Below are positions 36,036 through 48,085 of a stretch of 64,000 nt of DNA, in pieces. How positions within the stretch are numbered: position 1 is the first letter of the stretch; every line of letters begins with the position of its first letter. The notes under the pieces are model-generated. The model made no database searches and was not told where the DNA came from. It saw only the letters and a list, made by a program, of their open reading frames with translations. Position numbers and translations under genes: made by a program. This DNA is from Populus alba (taxonomy: Eukaryota > Streptophyta > Magnoliopsida > Malpighiales > Salicaceae), in NCBI RefSeq assembly GCF_005239225.2, contig NC_133299.1, forward strand, positions 13,999,154-14,063,153. Reading direction: 5' to 3'.

Positions 36036-37230
36036 TTTATTTTTTTATTTTTTTTTTCATTTTTAACTCAATTGGTGTTTGGTGCCCTTCACCTCCTATA
36101 TTAAAAAATATTGAAAAACAAAAATTTATGCCTTTTGAATATAATTTTAAAACTCAGCCTGCGATTAGGTAGGAATTGAAAGAATGATACTGTCAGTCCT
36201 CTATCTAAAAACCCTAAGGGGAGATCATAATTTACTGCCGACACAAATTGTGGCATTTACAAGCCTCATCCAGCACATGAGGGGCCTGCTTCGATATTCC
36301 ATTATAAGCTGTAAAATATTTCCAAAACCTTTGTATCTTTACATGCTGTCTGGAAATTTTTAAATTGAATTTAGTTATAGAGTTAAATCAATTTTTGTAT
36401 TTAAAATTCTTATAAGAATATTAATTTAAATTTTAAATAAAAATTTAAGTCATCAAAAAAAGATTAAAAACACTATAAATCAACTCCTCTACAAATTAAC
36501 ACTCAAAATAATATTTGAAAAATACTCATCATCAACTATTTGCCAGTCTATTTATTTTGTTTGTGTTTTTCATATGTATTTGGAGCCATGAAAAGATATA
36601 TTTATTATTTAGACTTAAATAACAGATCCAAGCTCAAGTGCTGGGTATGTACCCAATATGGGCTCGGGCATCACACCCGAGCCTAGACATCAAGCCTACA
36701 CCTAATGCCCTTAGGGTTTAGGTAAGTCCCCTAAGCTTAGATGTTAAGTGAGGAACTAGCTTGCTGCAGGCTCAAACAATACATTAAGCTTAGGTGTGAG
36801 TTGACGTCTAGTGTTTTTTTGGGCTTGGATATCATTTTCAAGATCAACATCTTGTGAGTATGGGCAATATGTCTAAACAAACAATTATATTATAATAATA
36901 TTGATTATTTAATTATTTCCATATTATGAAACTAAGTTTCAATCTCTAATTTTCTAATGATAATGGTAAAATATTTCAAGTCATTTTTTATCTTCAATTA
37001 TATTAAGTTATTTAATAATGGTTTTATTGTTATTTTATTTTATAGGCTATAAACAACACCTCCTAATATATCTTTCCAATTAAAATATATAGCTGCACGT
37101 CTTCGAATAAAAAGAGGGTGGAATTGACTAGTGGGGAGGTAGATAATCACTTCGGCAAATTGGTTTCTTGTATTGGCTAGACTATTTTTTTAGCTAGAAT
37201 ATTACATTACAATTACAATTATAGTTAAAA
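36036..37230. repeat. Repeat-rich intergenic DNA
   Basis: Contains a short segment (36234-36290) duplicated at 40826-40882 and a GC-richer dispersed repeat at 36640-36850 (GGGCTCGGGCATCACACCC...). No genes. Confidence 0.5.
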
Positions 37231-38700
37231 TAAATAAAAGGCTTGGTCATTTACTATGTGCACACTCACATTTCATCATGAATTCACATAAGAAAATGAT
37301 CATTTTGTCCTTCCTGACAAAAAACTTATACTTAATATGAGAGGTAAAATAGTCTTTTTCAAGAGATTAAATTGTCAATGCAAATTTCATAGGGACATCT
37401 AAGTCTTTTTACTTTTAAGCTGTACAAGAAAATTACTATAATACATTTAAAGACTAAATTAATTGAACTTGAGAGTGGAGGGCTTTTTCAGACATTTCAA
37501 TTGTTTTGTATAATAAAATCCCTAAATTACCCTTAAACTTAAATTTTCTTAAAGTTACGGTCAAGGTTATTTTTCATCATTTCATATAGGTTTTTTGTTG
37601 CAACTAACAAGCTATTTTAAGGGTATTTAGATCTTTTAATAAAAATAAAATATTATTTAAAATAAAATGATTGGCATGCAGATATGAGAGGTGACCATAC
37701 ACTTTGAGAGATGCATACAACGCTTCTTAGCAGTCAAACATCACATTCAAGGGGGGCATTCAGAGCATCTTGCCCCCATCAAGGTGGTGCGGTGTGTGTC
37801 AACACCTCCTTTTATGGTGGAGCTCTTACGATGTTTCTTTTCCTCCCTTTTTTTTCTCTCTCCTCAACTTCTAAAAACACAATGACCTTGCAAAAACTCA
37901 AACAAGCTCTTTATTGATTTTATCAAATTTGATCTTTAGTTTTTTTATTGTATGAAATTTGATTTATATGTTTTATAATTTCATCTTTGGTATTTTATTT
38001 TTATATCAAATCTAGTTCGTTCTCATGTCTTGGGTCACAGATTCGGTTAATTTACATTGCTTGACTCATGTCTTTTTTTGGCATTGTTTTTCTTGTTTTT
38101 TTCAATTTCATGCCTGACACTTTGTTTATTGGAGAATTAAACTTTATAATTTTATTCGATTTGCTTTTTATAAAGTCATTTTGGTCTCACAACTAGGTCA
38201 CAGATTCGGCTTTCTAACTCGGATAGACTCAAGTTAATTTTTTTTTTAATTTCATTCTTCAACATTTAATTTGATGAGAATTGAGATTCATATATATTTT
38301 TTAATTTTCTTTTTATTTGTGATCATCCCATTCTCATTTAATTTTTTCTTTGGTAAATAATAAGATGATAGGAACATTTTAAGAATATTAAAAAGATATA
38401 TTTTTATAATATTAATAAATATTTATTTTTTGCATTAAATTATTATCAATTTTGTATTGCTTTATTTGTTTTGATATTTATTTTTTATAATCTTATTATT
38501 AAATTAATCAAACTTATTAAATGTAATCAAGGTAATCACTTAAATTTTTCGTGTTTTTTTAAAAATACAAATACCGTGTTGACATTTTTATTTTTTTTTA
38601 TGCTAGAAAAATATTTATATATCCCGGGGCGAGCAAGTTATCTACATGTAGACTATTACATTTTGTTTTTTATTTGATGCAATGTATTTTTTCTAAGGTG
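37230..38700 (+). repeat. Dispersed T-rich repeat family, copy 3
   Basis: GC-balanced head 37680-37830 (GGTGCGGTGTGTGTCAACAC) followed by TTTGATC/CAATTTCAT units to about 38480, as in copies 1 and 2. Confidence 0.55.
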
Positions 38701-39900
38701 ATTGGCCCCCCATTTACCGAGTAACCTACATATATGCTACGAATGTTTCTACTTTTTATATGCGTGGTTAAAAAATTAGGAATAAAAATAAAAATAAAAA
38801 TAAAATTTAAATAAAGTTAGATCTTCATAAAACAAAAGTTCGGAATGAATACGATTAGATTTTTTTCTGTCGTTTTTTCAAAATGATATATTATTAAATT
38901 TCACTGTATAACAACTACTTTTTACTATTATCATCACTCTAGCATTATTGCCTTTTTTTCAACTTTGTCTTTCTATTAATGTTAATTTACTTTCCATTAA
39001 AGTTTTTCCAAATTAACATCATTTTAATGCTATGCATATTGAACCGAAAACGTTAACATTTACATCTTTGTATTTTTTTTTTTTTCAAATATACGTGTTT
39101 GTTACAAACACATGTATAAAATCATAGAAATCTAGAAAATATTGAAGATTTAGAGTTTGTTTGACATTGTAGTTATAATTAATTTTCAAAATATATTTTA
39201 GATGGAAATACATCAAAATAATATATTTTTATTTTTAAAAATTTATTTTTGATATCAGTACATAAAAACAAGTAAAAAACACTATTTAAAAAAATTAAGT
39301 AATTTGTTTTTTCAATTTTTTAGCAAACAGTGTTTTAGCTGTAATCCTAAACACACTTTTAATTAATAAAATTTATAGTTTAATTAAAAAGATTTTTTTG
39401 ATATAATATAAGAGGTATCATGAGTTTGAATCTTATTTATTAATATTCCTCTCAAATTAAAATTTAAGCTAATGGTTAACCTATACAAATTTTAAGTTTA
39501 AAAAGAATTTGCATAAGAACATATATTAAAAGATAATATATAATTAATTAATAGAGTTTATCTAACAATTCAAACTTTTGTATCCAAATATTTTTTTTTT
39601 CAAATATAGCAAATTTATAATCTAGCACCACACCAATGTTTTGTAAATTTTTGAATTAGTTTTTTTTCAAATTAATTTTTCAAATATTTTTAGACCGTTT
39701 TAATATGGTGATATAAAAAATAAATTTTAAAAAATAAAAAAAATATTATTTTAATATATTTTAAAACAAAAAATACATTAAAAAATAATATTTATTCGTG
39801 TCTCAAACACCCCTAAAAGTCAATTGAGACCACTATTTTAAAACCTAACCGGTAACCTGAGTGATTTAAAATCTAGGTTAAAATAAATTTTAATAAAACT
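38700..39900. repeat. AT-rich DNA with two degenerate MITEs
   Basis: 39160-39350 and 39660-39800 carry the pattern 'AAATACATCAAAATAATAT ... TTTTTAAAAATTATTTTTGA' of the dispersed miniature family. No genes. Confidence 0.5.
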
Positions 39901-39904
39901 AAAG

Positions 39905-40115
39905 GTTGCGTTTGTTTTCTTAAAAGTGGTTTTCGGGAAATTATTTTTCAATTTTTCCTGTGTTTTTTTTTTCCATTAGAAAGGTTAGTCAACGAAAAAT
40001 ACTTTCCGGTCAACGAAAAACACTTTCTAGTTAAAGAAAAATTTGGCTTGGTTTTCAGGAAAGTGTTTTCCTTTTATTTTGGGCGGAAAACACTTTCCAT
40101 AAGTTGTGAAAAATT
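39905..40115. repeat. GGAAAAC-rich dispersed element
   Basis: Repeated GGAAAGTGTTTTCC / GAAAAACACTTTCC motifs in both orientations between 39925 and 40105. Looks like the border of a non-autonomous element. Confidence 0.5.
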
Positions 40116-40139
40116 TAGAAATGTCATATTATTTGCTGA

Positions 40140-41000
40140 TTATATCAAATTTGATCCTCAAACTTTTGATTGCTATATATATATATATATATATATATTT
40201 GTTTTAAATATTTTTTTTTCAATTTCATCCCTTAGAATTTAATTTTTATATTAATTTTGGTCTCCATTTTTATAATTATTATTTGCTTTTTTTCTTATCA
40301 TTTTTTAATTGAAATTTTTTATCTATTAAATTTGATTCTTATTCTTTTGATTGTTACTTATTTTATTTGAAATAATTTATGAAATGTTAATTATTATTAT
40401 TTTAATTTCTTCATCTTTTAATTTTTAGATTTGATCTCTATTATTTTAATTATTATTTATTTTATTTTATTTGAGATAATTTATAAAATTATATTTTTTT
40501 CAATTTCATTTTCATTCAACTTTTTAATTTGTAAGATTTATTCTTTATTATTTTAATAAACTTGAAAAAAATAAAATATTAATTAGTTATTTTCCATGAC
40601 ATAACAAAATACTAAAAAGTATTTTTCAATTTATTTTCTATTATACTACTAAATATTTAAAAATAATAATAATAATTTCCAGCAACAAGAGAGAATTACT
40701 GAGTATAGCTAAAAGAAAGTAAGTTTCAACGGTAATAATTAGGCCTAAAGGTACAATTCAAATCAGGTTTTAAATTAAACCTATGATGGAGGCTTCCTTA
40801 AAAAAAAAGGACTCGCAACACGTTGCTGCCGACACAATTTGCGGCATTGACAAGCCTCATGCAGCACAAAAGGAGCCTCCTTTGAAATCATACGCAAGAT
40901 TCCCATTCAGATTTCATCCTTCCAAAAGAAAAGGAAAGGATCATCTCTGGTTTGCGTGTCAATTTGTTGAAAGCTAAAATGGGGATGCCAACCTAAGTGA
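40140..41000. repeat. T-rich repeat (40140-40560) and intergenic DNA
   Basis: Degenerate TTTGATYCT/CAATTTCAT units plus a short (TA)n at 40174-40198. A segment at 40826-40882 is shared with 36234-36290. Confidence 0.5.
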
Positions 41001-41315
41001 ATTATTTCTTAAGCAAGCTCACCTCAAATATTCTCGATAAAAATAGCAAAATAATCAGAAAATAATACAACAATAATATATAGATTTCAATCCCAAAAAC
41101 AAATCACGTGCCACAGGCATCATAGTACAACACTAATGACGACCAAATGTCAAGCCAGCATGATATTTCCCCATTAAAAAGGGACTCCACATGAAAATAA
41201 AATAAAATAAAATCTATTTTATCAAAGCCAAGCTTCTACAAGAGGAGAAAACCTAGGGACATCTTATTGAATAATGCAGGATACTTCAAGCTTGGGGGCA
41301 AGAATATTGCTGGCT

Positions 41316-42608
41316 TTAGAAGGTGGAACCATTCCATCCAAAGTGGGTACCCTGCAAAATAGAGAACATATCAGCATCATCGATGGTGGCGGCAATAACC
41401 ATATATAAAATTAGTGGCTGCTGATATTCTAGCAGGATCTAGGCATGCAATGCTACTCGGTAGCGTTTGAGAAAAATTTAATACGGTTTGTACATTTTAG
41501 ATCGTTTTGATATTGCTGATATCAAAAATAATTTTTTAAAAATAAAAAAAACATTATTAACATGTATTTCGGCATGAAAAGTTATTTGAAAAACAACCGT
41601 TACCACACTGCCAAACATACAATCATATGTGTGCATGCCAACCATATATGAAATTAATGGCTGCTAATATTCTAGCAGTATCAGGCATGCAATGCTACGA
41701 AATATGTGTTCATACCAACAATCCATGTTCTTGACAGTTAAAAGTTGAGATGGCTTGCCTGAGAGTCATAGAATTTAAGGAAGATTCGTGACTTGGGAAT
41801 GCACAGCTTTGTCTCCAGAATCTCTGCAATTGCAGCACTGAGTTTCTTGTTCACCTCAGGGCTAAGACCACCGATGGACACCAACTCACCAAAAGCTGCT
41901 GGCTCCTGAGATCCTCCTAATGAAATGGGTATGGATCCCCTCAATACAATCATCACGTCCTGTATGAAGACACACATGAAAATGGTTGAGCAAAGGCAGA
42001 TCCAATCTCCAAAATATGACATCAAAAGACAGAAAGGAAAAAAGATTTGCCCAGAATACAGTATGGATTCAAGTGATTTTAATTAAAATCATAAATAAAC
42101 CCCAGATTCATACGACTCCACCAAGAAATCAAGCCTGATATATACATCCAAGAAATCATTATATGTCCATAAATATTGTTTTTCACAACTGAAATAATGA
42201 ATAAGAAAATAAGAATAAAAATTCACTACAGAAAATGACAGATCTTTATTTCAGACAGAAAAGAAAAACACCAGAAAGAGAAGTATTTTAGGATGGTCCC
42301 AAATCTTCGAAGTCTTAAAATACCAAAAAAAGAAGAAAATAAACAAAATCTATATTACATATAGAGCCAACCACATGATCACTGAATAGTCCAAAAGATC
42401 ATGAAGGGAATTCAAAACACAAATAATTTAAAGAACTTTATATAGATTGCTTGAAAATAATAGTTAAAAAAAGGGGGCTGAAAACAAGACTTACGGCCTC
42501 AGTTTTGCCTGCAATGATCTTGGCAAGTTTAGCGGTGGCTTCAGATTGGATAGCAGAGACATCAACGCCATCGAGGCTGACGTTTGTGGAAATGTTCAAG
42601 GCTGGCAT
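41316..42608 (-). CDS. MIF-like protein (tautomerase superfamily), copy C
   Basis: Exons 42608-42495, 41959-41759, 41351-41316; 116 aa. Exon 1 starts MPALNISTNVSLDGVDV and is one codon longer than in copies A, B and D. It ends AKIIAGKTEA, so an Ala is inserted and the Pro after the conserved Lys is Thr. Exon 2 starts with Asp instead of Tyr (DVMIVLRGSIPISLGG) and contains CIPKSRIFLKFYDSQ. Exon 3 is GTHFGWNGSTF. Intron 1 is GT-AG (535 bp). Intron 2 begins CAG|GCAAGC (GC-AG, 407 bp) and contains a MITE. The frame is intact. Most diverged of the four; may be a separate paralogue class. Confidence 0.9.
41465..41616. mobile_element. MITE inside intron 2 of MIF copy C
   Basis: 152 bp beginning GTTTGAGAAAAATTT and ending AACCGTTACC...CCAAAC, whose complement starts GTTTGGCAGTGTGGTAACGG. 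The interior (GATCGTTTTGATATTGCTGA, AAAATAATTTTTTAAAAAT) is the common A/T-rich miniature family. It is flanked by a ~60-bp direct repeat. Confidence 0.65.
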
Positions 42609-42909
42609 CTTCTCTATCAAAAAAACACAGAATCCTTTTATCTCTTTGCTGTTATGGCAGACAATCAAAGTAATACAAGCCTTTATTTCCTGCTTTTATC
42701 TTGGTTTTGTTATTCTGTATCCACCATTTATATAGAGGTGCATGGTCGTACCTTGTTTGGTCAAAGGGGACGGTTAGATGAGATATTATTGGCTCCTATA
42801 GAGAGGTAGTCGTTTACAATTCTTCTTGCAACTTTTCCAATATGGCAAACACTGAGGGATGCGAGACTGTTCTAGAGAACAACTTTGGTTTTTATTCATA
42901 TCATGTTGC

Positions 42910-42910
<1 letters not shown>

Positions 42911-42955
<45 letters not shown>
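42911..42955. repeat. (TC)n microsatellite
   Basis: About 22 TC units, seen directly. Confidence 0.95.
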
Positions 42956-42959
<4 letters not shown>

Positions 42960-42964
<5 letters not shown>

Positions 42965-43195
42965 CGCCCACCTTACTCACATTTTCTTTTCTTTTTAATT
43001 TTCTTTTTTTTGACAAGTCATTTTGTGAGGTAGATAACTTGTCCTATCATGCATAATTTAGAGTTTTTTAACTTTAAAATCCTATTTCTAATTTGTTTTC
43101 ATATATAAATAGTCTCTAATATCTCTAAAATAAAAATTAAATGAAAAAACTTTATGGATCCTATTCTATTTTTTTATGTTTAGTCATCTTCATTG

Positions 43196-43260
<65 letters not shown>

Positions 43261-45969
43261 AGGATTATGTACTTCCGTTTTCTAAAACTCGTGGAGCCTT
43301 GAGGGAAAATAATCTCCCCCTCTCTTTTTTTTAATTGAACTAAATTATATTAAATTATAAAATTATTATCAATTATTTTTTAAAGAAAATTTTGAGAAAA
43401 AAAATCAATTCTCTGAGTAAGAATTGTAAATGTTAATTAGGTACAATAAAAAAGCTATATTTTCATTATTTTTAAGAAGTGGATTTTTTTTCACCCATTA
43501 GTATTAAATTATATATTTCTCAATTTTGTAGGAACGGACGGGTTGGATATTGACTTTTCAAGCCAATTTGATGAAGACATGGCTCCACTTTTAAATGAAG
43601 ACAATAAGCGTGAAGCCACTCTTGAATTGATTCACTTTATGAAGCATATGCCTTTTTCATTTTGCAATATACGTTTTTTTTTTTTAAGTGTATAATCGTA
43701 ATTATTTTTAAAATATTTTTTATTTAAAAATATATCAAAATAATATATATTTTTTATTTTTTAATAATTATTTTTAATATTAATACATAAAAATGGTCTA
43801 AAAATACAAAAAAAATATTAATTTAAAATAAAAAAATAAAAAAAATTTAATTTTTTTTAAAACGTTTTTGAAACACAAAAACATTTTGCAATATACTAAA
43901 ACTATTCGATTTGGCACTTCAAAGTTTGCTAATTGTCACTCAAAAATCTCTACTGAATTTCTTGGTGGCAAATCTTGCAATTCCAAGAGTTTTTCAATAT
44001 TAAGTGTAGATTTTGTTTGACATTTTTGAGAAGAATTCCGAAAATGATTGGACAAGTCTTGGAGGGAAGAAGAATTTGAGTATTGTTTTTGGAAATTTTT
44101 TTGCAAGCAATTGGTGCCTACTTTCATGAAAAAGAAAATCTTTGGAGCTAAGTCTACGATTCATTGATCTAAAAATATAAATTCTCATTTTTTGGAATAA
44201 ACATGTGTTAAAAAAGAAAACATCTAAGTAGTTTCTAGAAAAGCACAACAAAGAGAAAAGGAAGTCTTTCTTACTGATTTTAACGTGGCATGGGAATCCA
44301 TCTTTGAAGTCTCCATTACCTTTTTTAAAAACAGTTGTTAGGTGTGTTAATTGTGTTTGTTTTTGGGGTGTAGTTGATTTTTTTTTTTCAATATTTGTTT
44401 TTAATTTAAATTAATTTTTTTAATATATTTTTATTATTTTAATAAGTTGATGTAAAAAAATAATTTTAACAAATAAAAAAAAATATTATTTTAATATATT
44501 TTTAAATAAAAAATACTTTAAAAAATAATATAAAAAAACACTGTTAAAAGTCTTTTTAAGAGATTCAACCAAAATAAAATACAGTGACATAATTTTGACA
44601 TTTAGAGTTTAGGATTTTGCATTTACTCGGAAAACCCACCACCTATAATCAAGCCTTCCCTGGATTTCAATTTTAAACAAAAGATGAAATTGGCTAGACT
44701 AAATAGGATTAACATGGAAAGTTAACTCATGTTTCTGTTAATCTAATTTATATTTTAGTATTTTTTTTAAAAAAAAATAACATTATATTAATACAAAATA
44801 ATTAACTTGAGTTGGTTTAATGACCGCTTAGAATCCAACCCTTTTTTTGGTCGGATCTCAAATCTGTAACATGAAAAAAAAAACTAATAAAAGTTGAAGG
44901 GCAGGCACTATTTATATTAACAGTGAATCCCCTGCCATTTTTTTAATAATTTTTTCAATTATATTTTTTTACTGTCTAATTATATGAAATTAAGTTTCAA
45001 ATTAAAATATAAAGAAAATATATATAACTCACCTTAAATTCACAAAAAAATTTATTTTATTTATTTTTTAATTATTGACTTGGAGAGAGGTAAGAGAAAA
45101 TTGTAAAAAAAAAAAAAAAACAATGAAAAAAAAAGATTAACTATCACAATACCAATAACAAATATAATCAAATTTAGTATCTACTAGTTCCATTTAATGA
45201 AAAAAGAATTTGGTTGTGTGTGAGTATTAAGTTTTGTTTTTTATTTTTTATGTTCAATTGATTTTAGTTTTTTTAATGATTTTAAAGTTAATATGTTGAT
45301 CAAAAAGATTTTTATAATATTTATTATATATTTTAAGATGAAAAATAGTTGGAAATTGATTATCATCCCAAAATTTATACTTCACAATTTTTCCAACCAC
45401 CAAATATGGCCGAATTTTAAGCTGTCGTCTGCTACACTTCGCCTCAATTTTTTTTATAAAACAAAATTACACAAGTTCAAAAAAATTCTTAGAAAGTAAA
45501 ATATTAATAACCAAAATAAATGCCACCAAGACTCAAACCTGCTTCACTAGAAAGCAACTACATATACATCCAATCGTTAGGCTACACCTGTTATATAAAC
45601 ACCCTTTCATTACTAGTAAAATAAAGATCGGTTTTGGCTAATTAGCTAAAAACAATCTGAATACAATTTCTCAGAAAACAAGGCCACAGCACTCCAAAGA
45701 ACAGTATTGCTCATAAGCTGACAATGGTTCAATAACAACAGATATTCACTCCCAGATCATGTGCCGTGAGCACCATGATGCAAACATGGTGTTTCCCCTT
45801 GATAGGGCAAACAGCATTCACACTCTGCGTACACATGGCTATAAGGATGGATATCTGTAGATTCTGTACAGCTTAACAACTAACAAGGCTAGGTTTCTGT
45901 AATAACAGATCACCATATCTTATTGGATCTCTGACATTAATTCGAAGACAACAAAGAACGAAGCTGGAT
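42960..45969. other. Repeat-rich intergenic DNA between MIF copies C and D
   Basis: Holds (TA)n at 43201-43258 and degenerate MITEs near 43700-43870 and 44360-44540. There are two unexplained coding-like stretches: 43530-43640 (+), preceded by a TTTGTAG acceptor-like site, reads GLDIDFSSQFDEDMAPLLNE; 43936-44127 (-) contains FQKQYSNSSSLQDLSNHFRN. Neither is recognised; they may be captured gene fragments. Confidence 0.45.
43201..43258. repeat. (TA)n microsatellite
   Basis: 29 TA units, seen directly. Confidence 0.95.
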
Positions 45970-47122
45970 TTAGAAGGTGGAACCATTCCACCCAAAGTGG
46001 GTGCCCTGCAAAATAAAGCACATATCAGTATATCATTGACAGTGGCAACAAGAACCACACAAAATGGCTGCTAATGAGGACACAATCTGAGAAATAAGTA
46101 TAGGTTGAACCCTAAGGCACGTTTAATTTAACTTAAAACCTATGCTCACAGTTTAAAGGAAAAAAAAGGGATTAATTTACAGGATTTGATGCGGAAATCA
46201 AGCATGCAAACATCATGCATGTTCTTGGCTATGAAAGGCCTAAACAAACAGAAAGAAAGAATGCAATATGAAGAAAAATGTACATTGCAATTATCCACGT
46301 TAAGATGGCTATGTTCTCGATGACAATTAAGAGTTGAGATGGCTTGCCTGAGAATCATAGAATTTAAGGAAGAGCCGTGACTTGGGTACTGACAACTTCT
46401 TCTCCAGAATTGATGCAACTACAGAGCTCAGAGTCTTGTTCACATCAGGGCTAAGGCCACCAATAGATACCAACTCCCCATAAGCTGCTGGCTCCTCAGT
46501 TCCTCCTAATGAGATTGGAATTGATCCCTTCAATACAATCATCACATACTGCAAGACAACAAACATAAATTAGTCAAGAACGCACATTCCATGGCTAGAA
46601 TTCACCAAACAAATTAACAACTGACAAGAAAAAACTAACAAAGCACAGAAAGGAGGTTGGAAGTCGAGGTGTAAAGAACATAATTCTTGTCCAATGTAAT
46701 GATAAATGAGTAAAGAAATCACTGTCATGTAGCAAAATCTATTTCAATTTTCTAATGGTACAGGCCATAGTAAACAACATCACAACTCAGGCGAACATAA
46801 CCATAGCTATCCATATCAGAATTGAATAATCCAGAACCCAGTGCTGTGGATTCTTCATCAAGTGATGTTAAATTCATAAAAAAAAAAAAACCAAACTTCT
46901 AAGATCCAACCAAGACATCAACCAAATTTTAAGTGATCAGTAAAACTAACAATCCTACCAGACAACACCTGCCAGACAAATTTTTCAGATCAAATATAAA
47001 ACAACACTTACTTTCTCAGGTTTGCCGATAACCTTGGCAACTTCAGAGGTTGCTTCTGAGAGGATAGAGGAGGTGTCAACTCCATCAAGGCTGACGTTTG
47101 TGGAGATGATCAAAGCAGGCAT
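45970..47122 (-). CDS. MIF-like protein (tautomerase superfamily), copy D
   Basis: Exons 47122-47012, 46548-46348, 46005-45970; 115 aa. Exon 1 is MPALIISTNVSLDGVDTSSI and ends VAKVIGKPEK, the form closest to the general plant MDL pattern (GKPE). Exon 2 is YVMIVLKGSIPISLGGTEE to LKFYDSQ. Exon 3 is GTHFGWNGSTF. The N-terminal Pro and the conserved Lys are kept. Intron 1 is GT-AG (donor GTAAGT, 463 bp). Intron 2 begins CAG|GCAAGC (GC-AG, 342 bp). The 5' flank, exon 1 and most of intron 1 were copied to 52605-53975, where exons 2 and 3 are missing. Confidence 0.9.
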
Positions 47123-47855
47123 CTTCACTCTCTATGTATATAAAAGTTTTTCTCTGTTTTTGGTGTCTCTGTTTGCTATAATTGTTGTGGCTGCCAATAA
47201 AATAGAGAAGGGAAAGCTTACCAAACTTCAATGTATCTTGGCTTTTCTGTATCCACCATTTATAAATGGCAAAGGAAATGCTAGTTACCAAACAGTCCTT
47301 AGTTGAGTGGCTGTATACCATTGTGATAAAAAAAGAAAAAAAATTGGCTACGCTTTTTGGTCAATTTGATATTGCTGGGCAGGGACCACAGCATTCCCCC
47401 CTTGTTCAGATCTCAATGTAAGAAAAAAAAAGGAAAAATTCTCTTTTGATTTCACAATACTTTTTGGCATCGGATTAACCTCATAGTTAAAAAGTACGAT
47501 TATTTATTTATTTTTTGAGTTCAAATTTCATTAAAAACATTTATTAAATTTATCTATATGTATTATATTGACATAGATATATATTTTTAAAATTAATTGA
47601 GAAAAATGTAATTTTGATTAATATATATAGATTATTCTGATAATATCTCTTACTATGAAATAAAAAGTTTATGAATTCAAGAATTCTTGATTCAATGATA
47701 TTGAATATATTTGATTGTTTCTTTAAATAAAACTTTTGAAATTTATTTATTTAGTTTTCAAGATTTTAATCCAAAATGGCATTGGCTTTATATATATATA
47801 TTCTTTTAAAAGATAAAAATGGCTTTGAGATTTTATGGTATGAGCACTATTTTTT
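46639..47855. repeat. Duplicated block D (source of truncated copy E)
   Basis: Collinear with 52605-53975. The right border is in intron 1 at CAAAGCACAGAAAGGAGG in both copies. Confidence 0.85.
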
Positions 47856-48085
47856 ATCCCTGCTCTTTATTGAGCTTCCTAGCCCTTCTTTTAATCGTTG
47901 GTGTTCTTACTTCTTAGAGAAGGGCTTGCAAGTTAAATCAATTTATTGGTTTATAGTTGATGAACATTCATGTTATGGTTTTTTTTTTTGTTCTTTTTTG
48001 TTTTTTTTTTAGATTTTTATTTTCTTTCACCATTTATCACGCTGCATCTTCTACTGTTGTTCACTGCCTTTCCTCTGTTGTCTTA

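Noticed and set aside
42842..43056. Ser/Leu-rich peptide on the plus strand
   Set aside because: Translation of the (TC)n microsatellite.
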